DNA from: Gracilimonas sp017641085
GTDB lineage: Bacteria; Bacteroidota; Rhodothermia; Balneolales; Balneolaceae
Assembly: GCF_046115515.1 (NCBI RefSeq)
Contig: NZ_CP175953.1
Reading direction: 5' to 3' (one strand)
Length of the DNA stretch: 64,000 nucleotides
Shown here: one piece after another, positions 44,601-52,480 of the stretch
Position numbering within the stretch: position 1 is the first letter of the stretch
Layout: the number at the start of each line of letters is the position of its first letter
The notes under the pieces: model-generated
What the model saw: the letters and a program-made list of their open reading frames with translations, nothing else
The model's database searches: none
What the model was told of the DNA's origin: nothing
Position numbers and translations under genes: made by a program

Positions 44601-47600
44601 CACATCCAGATCTCCGTCATTATCCATATCTGCTGCATCAATATATCTTGGTCCGTTAATGGTTGCAGAAGTGGCTATGTTTACGGTATCCGTTACTGAG
44701 CTTCCGTCCGTAAGCAGAAGGGTAATTTCATCTCCACCTAATGATGAAAACAGAATGTCGTAAAAACCGTCACCATTGAAATCTAGCACTTCTATTTCAT
44801 CCGGATAACCTGAGCTTTCATGCAGTACAGTAAGTGCTGGATTCGAGGATCCGGTGCCTTGGGTTACCGTAATGTTATTGGAAAAAGAGGTACCTATATA
44901 GCGACGGCCGAATACGATGTCTTTTATACCATCCTTGTTAAAATCAACTGATTTCATATCCGAAATCAGTTCATTGGAATAATAGTACCGGTTTTCAGCA
45001 CCGGTGTTGCTAAAGTTATTATTACCCTCGTTTATTAAAGCACGTATACCTTTTCCGCTATCATATGCTATTAATGCATCCTGGTCACCATCTCCATCAA
45101 AGTCAGTGATATGAAAGTCAGAAATGTAAGTTGATGAGAAGGAACTGCTGTTGAAACTGAATACATCATTAGGTAGTTCAGCTGTGCCATCCCCGTTATT
45201 CTTATGCCACAATACTTTGGTGTAATAAGGGCTGAAGCCAGATGAAGCGGTGTAATAGAGACTAACAACCGGATCCTTTAATCCATCACCATCCATGTCA
45301 ACCATTGTGAAATCTTTTAAAGTAGGTGTATAACCGCTTTGGGTAGGATAGTCGTAGAGATCATAAGGGGTGCTGAATAATCCGGAGCCCAGGTTAGGAT
45401 ATACTCTTACGGACCGGTTGGTTCCATCCAGAGTAACGATATCATTATCTCCATCATTATCGACGTCAGTGATTTCAATATTGTAAACAAACGTACCACT
45501 TGTGATAGGAGTACGGGAGCCGAATCCACCTGCCTGATTATTCTCAAACCAATCGAGGTTATCGTTCGTGTTCGACCAGGTTACCAAATCCTTGTACCCA
45601 TCTCCATTCAGATCTCCGAAAACGGATATATATGGTTGTTCCGGTTGATTGTAGATGATGTTTTGTCCGTCGAAATAGGCACCTTCACTCTTAAGAACGG
45701 TAAAGGCATTTTGTTCTACTACGCTTCGGTTTCCGCTAATAATACTTAACTCGGCAGGTCCGGCAGCGGTAACCGGGATTTCAATGACCAATTTATTAGC
45801 ATATGTAGCATCTCCTTCAGAGCTAACTATGTTAGCAACAATGTCATTGACAGAAACAGTTAAATCAGACACATCTTTGCTAAACGAGTTACCATATATT
45901 TCGACTTCTGAACCCGTAGCAGCACCTAATGGAATTACATCTGAGATTTTCAGATCGGGAACGAGGTTTCTGTAAAATTCCAGGGTTCCACCTGAAAATG
46001 GACTTCCTATAATGTCCAAATCACCATCATTATCAAAATCACGAACATCAGTTTTTCGTTGCAATCCTGCCGAAGTTCGAATAATTCTGACGTCAGAATA
46101 ATCGAAGGTGCCTGTTTTTTCAATCCAGAAGAGGTAGCTGTTATTGCTCCCCAAAATGTCTTCATCACCATCGCCATCAAAATCAAGCACCTCCATCTCA
46201 TAGGTTATTCCATTCCCGGTTGAAGAGCTGATCCCGATTTGGGAGCCGAAAGTGCTGTTTCCATTATTAATTAAATAAAACGTTTCGCCGGATGTTCCGG
46301 TTATGATATCCGGATAATCGTCACCATTAACATAGGAGGTAGCTACCGTGCGATAGGAAGACGAACCAAGGCTGGCTACAAGGGTAAATGAACCAGTTCC
46401 GTCATTTTCGAACCAGTTCAGGATACCATTTTGGCCGGTTACAATATCTAAATCTCCGTCTAAATCTAAATCTGATAGAGTGAAATCATAGATCAGGCTT
46501 GACCCAGTGATAATAGTTTGTTCTGTACCGAAGGTGCCATCCCCATTGCCGGCAAACCAGCTAAGCGCTCCACTTCCTAAATTACCGCCTAATAAATCTA
46601 AATTACCATCTGAATTTACATCAGCGGCTTCCATGTGATAGTTGAAGAAAGTAGTGCTAAAACCGGTTAGGTGGATTTTATTACCGAATGAACCATCGCC
46701 GTTACTCGGTAAAAATATGAGGGAATCGGTACCAAGACTTGTGAAATAGACGAGGTCTTCAAACCCATCTCCGTTAAAATCTCCTGCTGCCTGTTCTATA
46801 ATTGAAGTATTAGCAACAGAAGTACCATAGGTGAAGTTACCGTTACCATCATTAATTAAAGGAATAAGTTCGTAAACGCCCCCCCCTAAACTATAATTTT
46901 CAAGCACGTCATAGTCGCCGTCTCCGTCCAGGTCCAGGCTAACTGAAATATTTGAACTGCTGTTTCCATTATCGAAGGATTCCGCAAATTCAAAATAAGC
47001 AGGTTGCTCTTTTATGACCGTGAACTTACCTGTATACTCCGCTACATCTCCATCCGTTTGAACGATCAGATCGTGAATACCGGTATTCATGGAAGGAACC
47101 GTAACGCTCAGCTTGGTAGATTGAGCCGATTCCACCGTTGCTTGAACGCCACCGATATAAACTGAACTGGAACTATTAAAACCGGAACCATATACCTGAA
47201 TGGAAGAACCGGGAGCGGCGGCTTCTTTAGAAACTTTAGTTACATAGGTTACAATTTCGGTACCGGTGTTTTCGAAAAAAGATACCAAATCAGAGTTGAG
47301 GGTAGTAGAGAAAACATCCTGATCGCCATCATTATCGTAATCAGCTGCAACGATAGCATATACACCATCTTCCGTTGTACTTATTGGCGATTTAACAGTA
47401 AATGCTCCAGAGCCATCGTTCTCATACCAAGTGACCTTATCATCCTGAAAGGAGGCAGATAAAATGTCCTGATCACCGTCTCCGTCAAGATCAGCAGCAT
47501 GAATCTTTCTTGGGGCGTCAGCAGTACCATTTGAGACTTGAATTTCAGAATTTACATCAAATGTCCCATCTCCATTATTTGGATACCATACAATTTTGTC

Positions 47601-49307
47601 ATCAAGATTCGAACTGGAAGCTACATCCTGATCACCGTCTCCGTCAAAATCGGCGTGAATCACATCCCATAGACTACTTGTTGTTGAAGGAATGTCTATT
47701 TCAGCACCAAAAGTCCCGTCACCGTTATTTGGGAACCATCCAATTTGCTCATCAGTATTGGTTGCGAATAAAACGTCAAGGTCTCCATCATTATCCATAT
47801 CAGTTACTCTGATAGCTCTTGGATCGGGGGCCGAAGATTTAATTTCTATACTTGAAGAAAAGGTTCCATTACCCTGGTTTTGATACCAGACTATTTTATT
47901 CGTTTTAGAAAAACCGGCAATAATATCTGTATAACCATCAGCGTCTAAATCCCCTGTGGCAATAGAACGAACCCCTACATCACCATCTGCAGCTGATAAT
48001 ACATTTTGAGTGGGAAAACTGCCCGAGCCATTATTTGGGAACCATGACACTTGCCCGTCGATATTATAATTTCCAGAAACAAGATCTACATACCCATCAT
48101 TATTAATATCAGCCGTTGTAACTTCAAATACATCCCATATGTTGGTTGCTAAATCAACCTGAGTACCAAAAGTGCCATCACCATTATTAAAATAACCAAC
48201 TATCCTGTGATCAGCTGTTGAAGCAACAATTAAATCCGGATAGGTATCGCCATTCAAGTCTGCTAAATCTACATCCCTGGGATTCAAAAGAGTACCAGGG
48301 AGGGTGTTATTTGAAGAAAAACTCGCATCTACTGCATTCAATACAGTAAAACCAGAAGTAGTATCACTACCGTAATAGTTACCAACGGTAACGTCATTAA
48401 ATCCAATATTTGTCTGAGGTACTTCAACTACAAGTTTAGATTCTGATGAACTGATTAAATTAGCTTGTACTCCTCCGAATGACACATTTAAAAGAGCATT
48501 CGAAAAACCACTCCCGTATATAGCCACTGTAGAAAATGGACTGGCTGCATTTGGTTGGATGTTTGATATTTTTACCGGCGTAGTGTCTAAACCTGTGATT
48601 GAAATATCATCTAAAAATACGGCATCAATACCGTTGGGATCGTCTTGACTTCCGTTCTTGGAAAACCAAAAGTCGATATAATATTCTCCGGCTGGAAGGT
48701 CATAAACAGGACTATTTGTCCATGGAATGTCTCCCGAAGCAGAATCAACTACAGTTCCGGCAATTTCCAGATAAAAGAAATCAGAATTTTGCTCAGTACT
48801 AAGTCTATATTGGAACTGTAGTGTCCCGCCACCCTCAGCGATATGAACCCAAATTCCTGTATTACTGTTTTCGGAATGATTGATAACACCACTTCTGATG
48901 CTGTTTCCACTATTAAGAGTATTAGCGGATTGTTCTATAAACCAGTCATTAGGCGATGTTGTCCTTCCAAATTTTGTTCCACTTAAATATGGGTCAAAAT
49001 TGACTGGAATTAGCCCATCTGCAAAGGTATAAACGGTGTCAGCAGTTGGGAATAATTCACTTTCAGCTATCTCGTCTCTGTCAGGAGATTCCGGTACTAC
49101 CGGGCTGTTTAAAATCATATCAGTATTGCCGGATAAAGTAGTGGCTGAAACCGTTTGATTATCTGCTTTCTTATCCTGTGCAAAAGCAGAAGGGGAGGTG
49201 AAAGCACCAATGGTGAAGATCCCGAATAGTAGAAGGCCTTTTTTCATAATACAACGTGTTACTGCGCGGTTGATAAACGTAGAGTTAAATAATTTTTTTG
49301 AATCCAT
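38607..49307 (-). CDS. Giant T9SS-secreted protein: five TIG/propeller units plus dockerin- and cohesin-like modules
   Basis: This is a 3,566-residue surface protein. A signal peptide (cleavage after SAFAQ) leads into a lectin/MAM-like sandwich domain (about 80-243). Five FG-GAP/VCBS propellers follow at about 335-680, 775-1110, 1220-1587, 2187-2531 and 2726-3072. Each has exactly seven copies of a D-x-D-G-x-x-D-type calcium repeat and is preceded by an IPT/TIG domain. Between propellers 3 and 4 are two OB/DUF5689-like domains and an FN3 domain; a second FN3 lies before TIG 5. Then come a Big5-like domain, EF-hand/dockerin-like loops (about 3185-3260), a cohesin-like domain (about 3340-3450) and a T9SS type A domain (from about 3476). 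ATG 49307 has an AGGAG 4 bp upstream and lies 13 bp behind the previous stop; ATG 49247 is an alternative. Adhesion or scaffolding is likely. Confidence 0.85.
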   Translation of the reverse strand: MDSKKLFNSTFINRAVTRCIMKKGLLLFGIFTIGAFTSPSAFAQDKKADNQTVSATTLSGNTDMILNSPVVPESPDRDEIAESELFPTADTVYTFADGLIPVNFDPYLSGTKFGRTTSPNDWFIEQSANTLNSGNSIRSGVINHSENSNTGIWVHIAEGGGTLQFQYRLSTEQNSDFFYLEIAGTVVDSASGDIPWTNSPVYDLPAGEYYIDFWFSKNGSQDDPNGIDAVFLDDISITGLDTTPVKISNIQPNAASPFSTVAIYGSGFSNALLNVSFGGVQANLISSSESKLVVEVPQTNIGFNDVTVGNYYGSDTTSGFTVLNAVDASFSSNNTLPGTLLNPRDVDLADLNGDTYPDLIVASTADHRIVGYFNNGDGTFGTQVDLATNIWDVFEVTTADINNDGYVDLVSGNYNIDGQVSWFPNNGSGSFPTQNVLSAADGDVGVRSIATGDLDADGYTDIIAGFSKTNKIVWYQNQGNGTFSSSIEIKSSAPDPRAIRVTDMDNDGDLDVLFATNTDEQIGWFPNNGDGTFGAEIDIPSTTSSLWDVIHADFDGDGDQDVASSSNLDDKIVWYPNNGDGTFDVNSEIQVSNGTADAPRKIHAADLDGDGDQDILSASFQDDKVTWYENDGSGAFTVKSPISTTEDGVYAIVAADYDNDGDQDVFSTTLNSDLVSFFENTGTEIVTYVTKVSKEAAAPGSSIQVYGSGFNSSSSVYIGGVQATVESAQSTKLSVTVPSMNTGIHDLIVQTDGDVAEYTGKFTVIKEQPAYFEFAESFDNGNSSSNISVSLDLDGDGDYDVLENYSLGGGVYELIPLINDGNGNFTYGTSVANTSIIEQAAGDFNGDGFEDLVYFTSLGTDSLIFLPSNGDGSFGNKIHLTGFSTTFFNYHMEAADVNSDGNLDLLGGNLGSGALSWFAGNGDGTFGTEQTIITGSSLIYDFTLSDLDLDGDLDIVTGQNGILNWFENDGTGSFTLVASLGSSSYRTVATSYVNGDDYPDIITGTSGETFYLINNGNSTFGSQIGISSSTGNGITYEMEVLDFDGDGDEDILGSNNSYLFWIEKTGTFDYSDVRIIRTSAGLQRKTDVRDFDNDGDLDIIGSPFSGGTLEFYRNLVPDLKISDVIPLGAATGSEVEIYGNSFSKDVSDLTVSVNDIVANIVSSEGDATYANKLVIEIPVTAAGPAELSIISGNRSVVEQNAFTVLKSEGAYFDGQNIIYNQPEQPYISVFGDLNGDGYKDLVTWSNTNDNLDWFENNQAGGFGSRTPITSGTFVYNIEITDVDNDGDNDIVTLDGTNRSVRVYPNLGSGLFSTPYDLYDYPTQSGYTPTLKDFTMVDMDGDGLKDPVVSLYYTASSGFSPYYTKVLWHKNNGDGTAELPNDVFSFNSSSFSSTYISDFHITDFDGDGDQDALIAYDSGKGIRALINEGNNNFSNTGAENRYYYSNELISDMKSVDFNKDGIKDIVFGRRYIGTSFSNNITVTQGTGSSNPALTVLHESSGYPDEIEVLDFNGDGFYDILFSSLGGDEITLLLTDGSSVTDTVNIATSATINGPRYIDAADMDNDGDLDVVSASSLDDKIAWYENSTPPLPLTTIADARQLANGETVKVQGIITRQHGNVYKIQQNNAGLHLYATSSFNAPLFNSGAQIGDLVELTGTLGEVSFTKELISISSVDIISSGNSLPTPVEIVLNNVSDYEQYESVLVNVKNLSVNTTDQNFSNDTNYSILEAGTAANITMQIAGTDVTELGGAVIPDDFEYTGVIYQSSSNATDGYLLFPTNSEDIRYYTPDNEFISIESAKNLVDSSFVRVRGVVTSPNFQASVNNTAFYIQDGDFGIVAFNGDVPVSGIAPGDSVEVEGEMETFNGLREVMVNDVNNDISVLNSGNTLPDPKVISYNDFVNGGDPSTDLQNLQGTLVRINDLITDPGTWPANASAVSTTVSAETFGGNNVNIRLWAQTQIIGDTPPAYLDLIGVLSTFNGSQLAPRFSSDIIPIETPGPLNMTATAGASSIDLDWSPSPAPNIGGYNVYRSTSSFSDSTAATRLNTSVIGDTTFTDSTPVENTTYYYRAAAYDTVTGALSQLSDEVVVPFKIKSLYALSATAGDAGSSLTIYGANLTNSSLDVQIGGQSATITSSDSIKISVTIPAVSPGTYPVTVVINGNTFLNAPDMYTVLEDTPGESGFFQDPTSLATLSGILEVQIANLDNDQDLDILTASYNENSSNNVDYLENLGSLTFSAPEALGETGDARARSVTYADFDGDGILDVAAAYNNVLGWYKNDGAFNFSSVDGSVIETFPVISNYNSQDVIAFDVNLDGDTDIIHVHTISDDISYYENNGTGTFVLQQLIDGNAPLANDVKAADFDGDGDFDLVASIEASNQIVQYVNNAGTFAAASVISSSVDNPQNVITADLDNDGFVDVLSISQTDSKVAWYSNSSGNGTFGAQSVISSDLTDPFNATAADLNGDDLKDVIVSTLNGDLVWYKNLGSGSFDTADTLLSGAGELRSVAAADLTEAGLLDLVVGDYTANQLLLLKNVDTPPAPPTGVTVSGNIGSASLSWDANTETDLLGYDVVRSTNPDVDGFTSLLGTPQTGTTYEDTGLNNGVTYYYRVVAIDSSNTRVASDTVSIKAISTQISGIYPTSGVEGTQVTLSGIGFSNVSSENQVQFGGTNANVISADSASIVVEAPAGLSGFVNVSVTTNGIGYTYPHKYLYLNESEGTFGLFETQGGFSGRGNITSADINGDGFEDLIATRPADNLISLLFSDGDNPFNSVLSLNYPGSVSPAIIRTMNVYGSDFPDLVFTSNVNNEFRVLKNNGGSTSTTGFLDETTVTVNHTGISDIFPADMNNDGFTDVVIASSGDGKISWYENQSFQSAVAFGPENSVVDNSNLINSVFAGDFNSDNLTDIVSGENGGHEVAYYQNNGNGSFTRTVIGSNITNPERVTAADLDNDGDLDVVYASSGDSEVGAFINNGDGTFGSKSVIGTGITQVVDVSVGDLNGDGLTDILATSPDDGQGMWFQNNGGNSFSSEIVLTSDFNGAVSIHPYDMDGNGNLDIAIRGQFSGTIGVSKNFLITPLSVNDFNPNGNVLYVNNGVEIVFDTDINTLNNFSTVFSGAVTFINDDGQTITPGALNAEGNSLILDNNNFYSLDTLTVQISSQNMQDNSGGQYFVDVDGDGQFTSADDTYSSPEFYVTMIGDFNNDFAVDFDDLNSFSNGWRDNDFGFETAPLDFSGGLTFPNARLNTDNDFNVEDIVAFIRFWNLTQDRNKAAKAQHMAALISGMDNGSVSDAASALRSGAKQALNSGTEITVGNDNTIQPASQQKSALSISDTLQHISYTKVQQAQEYSSNPNAPREVTYAFALSHPDSVTALSLVIDYDEEKLSVADITDQELFNMHSSSANVFLSHVDSVNGIITLNVANFGALSPVQEREIATLTFHSLNDQDAELIIASDLRAKGKPAQQQIARKAVNVAEELPESFTMSQNYPNPFNPTTTIHYELAEQAKVSITVFDILGRKVETLINENGVRPGYYKLNWDASRYASGMYIYVLNVESASGKAYSLSKKMVLVK

Positions 49308-49320
49308 ATTTCTCCTGAGC

Positions 49321-50280
49321 TTATTGAATTACCTCTGCCTGATCAAACTGCAGAATGTCTATGTCAAAGCCCTGGGAGGACTTCAGCACAGAAGTGTTAT
49401 GTATGGATAAACTGGTATTTCCCTGGAAACTTCCGGTTGGAGCGAAAGTGATTTCACAAACGGCACCGCCTCCGGAGATAGAAGCACTGTTTCCGGCTAT
49501 GCCTGCTTCTATAGTTATAAAATTCGAGTTGATCTCCGGCTGTACATACACAAGCGTATTACTGCCATCCGGATTTAAAAAGCTTCCGGTTTCCCCAAAA
49601 ACCTGTACATCGGTAACGGTCAGGAGTGCATCATCGTAATTGAGTACCAATGAAAAAGCGGTCAGGTCATCACTTTCCTGAATTTCATCCAAATAAATTT
49701 CCGCGGTGTAGGTCCCGTCATTGTTACTGCTGATTTGATAAGGATTAAACAGGAAGCCGCGGCTTTGAATAGCGTTTACTGAGAATTGCCCGGTGAAGGT
49801 TTCGTTTTTAACACCACAGTTTCCATTGGGTATATATTCTGCAAATATTTCAAATGCATAATTTTCCCCGTTAAAAGTTTCGTTCAAGTTCGGTATTGTA
49901 ACTGACTCAGACTCATTTATAGACTGCCAGTTTGCATTGGCAATGCTTTCACCTGGAGCGGCATACCTGAATTCGTAATTGTAATCAAAATTTAAGGTAG
50001 TACCCTCTGAGCTTACCACGTCCCATTCAAGGGTAAGTTCCCGCTGATTTACTTCAAAGGGTGAGTCAAAAGAATAGCTCGAATTTGTAAAACGTAAGTT
50101 TGGCAGAACAAAATTTTCGTTACAAGGATCATTTTTGTTTACTGCTCCATCGTCTTCGTCATTAGGTAGTTCGCTAAATTGATCTAAGATGTTATCGCAG
50201 GAAATCATTGCTCCCGTTATCAGAAGTAAAAGTAGGAGTGAAGACAGCTTATTGAAAATATTCATTGTTCGGTTTTTCAT
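49321..50280 (-). CDS. Cohesin-domain lipoprotein
   Basis: This is a 319-residue predicted outer-membrane lipoprotein. The lipobox GAMISC gives Cys28. A short acidic linker leads into a beta-sandwich resembling FN3 (about 58-165). The C-terminal domain (about 180-315) resembles a cohesin: TAEIYLDEIQESDDLTAFSLVLNYDDALLTVTDV, followed by a SGGGAVCEITFAP strand. Cohesins bind dockerins; the neighbouring giant protein, whose gene begins 13 bp downstream, carries dockerin-like calcium loops. The gene starts 4 bp after the PEGA gene, so the three form one operon. Cohesin assignment is by pattern only. Confidence 0.65.
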   Translation of the reverse strand: MKNRTMNIFNKLSSLLLLLLITGAMISCDNILDQFSELPNDEDDGAVNKNDPCNENFVLPNLRFTNSSYSFDSPFEVNQRELTLEWDVVSSEGTTLNFDYNYEFRYAAPGESIANANWQSINESESVTIPNLNETFNGENYAFEIFAEYIPNGNCGVKNETFTGQFSVNAIQSRGFLFNPYQISSNNDGTYTAEIYLDEIQESDDLTAFSLVLNYDDALLTVTDVQVFGETGSFLNPDGSNTLVYVQPEINSNFITIEAGIAGNSASISGGGAVCEITFAPTGSFQGNTSLSIHNTSVLKSSQGFDIDILQFDQAEVIQ

Positions 50281-50284
50281 AATC

Positions 50285-52249
50285 TTAAAAATTTACTCTC
50301 ATGCTGAGGCCGTTATTCCGGGCATTAAATTCAATCTTCGCGTTCTCGAGTTTCTTTTTATTGGATTTTTGTAGCATTAAATCAACGATCTCAACTCCCT
50401 TAATCGCTAAATAAACTGATAAACCAATAGAAGCCTGCTTTAAAGCATCATCGGCATCCTGATAATGTCCTCGGTAATTTGACCTGAGCTCTTCGAATCT
50501 ATTCGATCCTGCTGATTCTTTTTTGTAGAGGTCTAACGCTGTTTGGTACTTATTGTACGAATTATTGTAATCCACATACGACTTAATACTATAGGCCAAG
50601 GCACCACCTCCTGCCAGAAAATACAGCCATCCTCTTCCGCCTTTGCCCAAGTAGCCATGCCCGACCCCGGGGAAAACAGCACCTGGTATTACCGATCTAA
50701 GCACGGCCTTGCCTTTACTTCGGGGCTGGAACTCATCTACAAAAGTGATCTCCTGGCTTAATGAGTTAACCTGAACCTCTTTTGTTACATCGTCAAAGCC
50801 ATCTTTTTCGATGGTAACTTCATACGTTCCATAGGTCAATGATGGTAGAGTAAAAGGCATTGTACTATATTCCCTGCTGAATCCGGGTCCTTTTAATGTA
50901 ATTTCAGCTTCTTCAAATATTCCATCTACTGTAAGAGCGCCTTTACCATCAATCTGAGCAAGATCCATACTGATGATTTGGTCATAATCACGGATAATTT
51001 CAATTTGGCGAGTCTTTGTCTCAAAATTATTTAAACTGGCCCTTATCTCATACATCCCCACTGGCAAACCTTCTTTTGAAAAATTACCTTGCCAAGATTC
51101 AATTTCTTGCCCGTTTTTTAATAATGATACATTCGCATTTTCCTGATCAATTGAAAAGAAAAGATTGCCGGTAATTTGAGTTAAATTAATTTCTCTGCTA
51201 AGAGAATCACCAAGCTCGATTGTTATATTTTCTTGCTGTCTGTCGTATCCCGGTGCTCTTGCTTCTAATGAGTAAACCCCTGGTCTAAGCTTAATTTGGT
51301 CATAGTCACTTATTATTTCATTATCAATAAGTAGAACGGCATTTTCTGGTGATAAGCTTACAGACAAATAACCGACAAATTCCTGTAGGTTATAATTAAA
51401 CTCAGTGTTTTCACCAGTAAAATCAATTTCATCAACAACTCTTGAATAACCGTCAAGAGTTAATTCTATTTTATATTCTCCAGGGTATTCTCTAATAGTT
51501 AGAGGTGTAGTTCCTCTACTCCCAGGCTCGTCATTAAGTGTAACAGATGCTCCAGCGGGTTCAGAGGTAATAGTGACAGGAATTGGGTTAATTCGTTGCA
51601 GATTATATGATGGGTTGTTTGTAGTTTCTGCTGAAACAGTGATAGTATCATTTACAAACGCGTACTGAGGTTTTCGTACCTGTATATAGTGAACACCCGT
51701 AGTTAAGGAAGTATCAAAAACAGTGGTATTTAAAAGTCTAGGAGTACCATCTATTATTAACGTGCTATTTTCTGGATTCACCCTGAATTGTACGGGAGCA
51801 ATACTGGCGTCTTTGTCACCCGTAATGATTAATTCCCAAACCTTACCCTCATCCAGATCAATTCCTACATCATTTAGAACGATATCTAACTGGATGTAGC
51901 CATTTTTATAAACTGTAACCATTCTTTCATTGGCAGATAGATATAGTAGAGTAGACCCCGGATCCTGGACGGTTTTTATAATTCCATTTCTAGCCTCAAA
52001 AACCAAGCCCGTTAAATCGGATTTCACTCTAATACCGGCTGCTAAGTTTCCGTTTATGTCTCTATTATCATCCCTGTCTTGAATCAATTCACCGGAAGAA
52101 ATGGATACTGATCCCTCAACTACTCTCATCTCTGAAGGCCCATCGTTTTGATCTTGAGCTTTAAGATTTGTAATAGAAGAAAAACCAAATACAAATATAC
52201 CTAATATGTACAAAGTAGAACGAATATTAATTTTATACACTTTATTCAA
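50285..52249 (-). CDS. PEGA-repeat protein with C-terminal DUF5683-like membrane domain
   Basis: This is a 654-residue exported protein. After a signal peptide (about 1-31, ending LKAQ) and a beta-rich domain come PEGA-like repeats (about 155-500): INPIPVTITSEPAGASVTLNDEP, SVSLSPENAVLLIDNEI, FFSIDQENANVSLLKNGQ and GTYEVTIEKDGFDDV. The last part (about 515-600) contains SVIPGAVFPGVGHGYLGKGGRGW and a hydrophobic helix, as in DUF5683 proteins. PEGA domains are linked to carbohydrate or S-layer binding. The start is TTG at 52249, or GTG at 52240; no in-frame ATG precedes the signal peptide. It heads the operon with the cohesin lipoprotein and the giant protein. Confidence 0.75.
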   Translation of the reverse strand: MNKVYKINIRSTLYILGIFVFGFSSITNLKAQDQNDGPSEMRVVEGSVSISSGELIQDRDDNRDINGNLAAGIRVKSDLTGLVFEARNGIIKTVQDPGSTLLYLSANERMVTVYKNGYIQLDIVLNDVGIDLDEGKVWELIITGDKDASIAPVQFRVNPENSTLIIDGTPRLLNTTVFDTSLTTGVHYIQVRKPQYAFVNDTITVSAETTNNPSYNLQRINPIPVTITSEPAGASVTLNDEPGSRGTTPLTIREYPGEYKIELTLDGYSRVVDEIDFTGENTEFNYNLQEFVGYLSVSLSPENAVLLIDNEIISDYDQIKLRPGVYSLEARAPGYDRQQENITIELGDSLSREINLTQITGNLFFSIDQENANVSLLKNGQEIESWQGNFSKEGLPVGMYEIRASLNNFETKTRQIEIIRDYDQIISMDLAQIDGKGALTVDGIFEEAEITLKGPGFSREYSTMPFTLPSLTYGTYEVTIEKDGFDDVTKEVQVNSLSQEITFVDEFQPRSKGKAVLRSVIPGAVFPGVGHGYLGKGGRGWLYFLAGGGALAYSIKSYVDYNNSYNKYQTALDLYKKESAGSNRFEELRSNYRGHYQDADDALKQASIGLSVYLAIKGVEIVDLMLQKSNKKKLENAKIEFNARNNGLSMRVNF

Positions 52250-52375
52250 TTATTTATGATTAACCCTACAAAGCCATTAATGGATTTGATCAGAATAAAA
52301 AAAAATTAAGATTTAATGACTACATAAATATGCAGTAAACTATTATATACCTTTCCCATAAAAATCTAAGAAAGT

Positions 52376-52415
52376 GAAAAAAGTAGTGTGAAAATCCCCA
52401 AATTTTCACCCACTA
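52376..52415 (-). terminator. Terminator-like hairpin between the two envelope units
   Basis: GTGAAAAT (52388-52395) pairs with ATTTTCAC (52402-52409), extended by TAGT/ACTA past a CC bulge. On the minus strand a TTTTTT run follows. It separates the LPP20/NTF2 gene from the PEGA operon; the rest of the 231-bp gap is AT-rich and without visible genes. Confidence 0.6.
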
Positions 52416-52480
52416 TTTACCCCAACTTTAATGATAATCTATCAGTCATCTCTAAATCATACAAGAGAGATAATAGTTTA

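Noticed and set aside
40600..48800. Several plus-strand open frames of 60-100 codons across the giant gene
   Set aside because: They are antisense shadows of the FG-GAP repeats with no start signals and no recognisable products.
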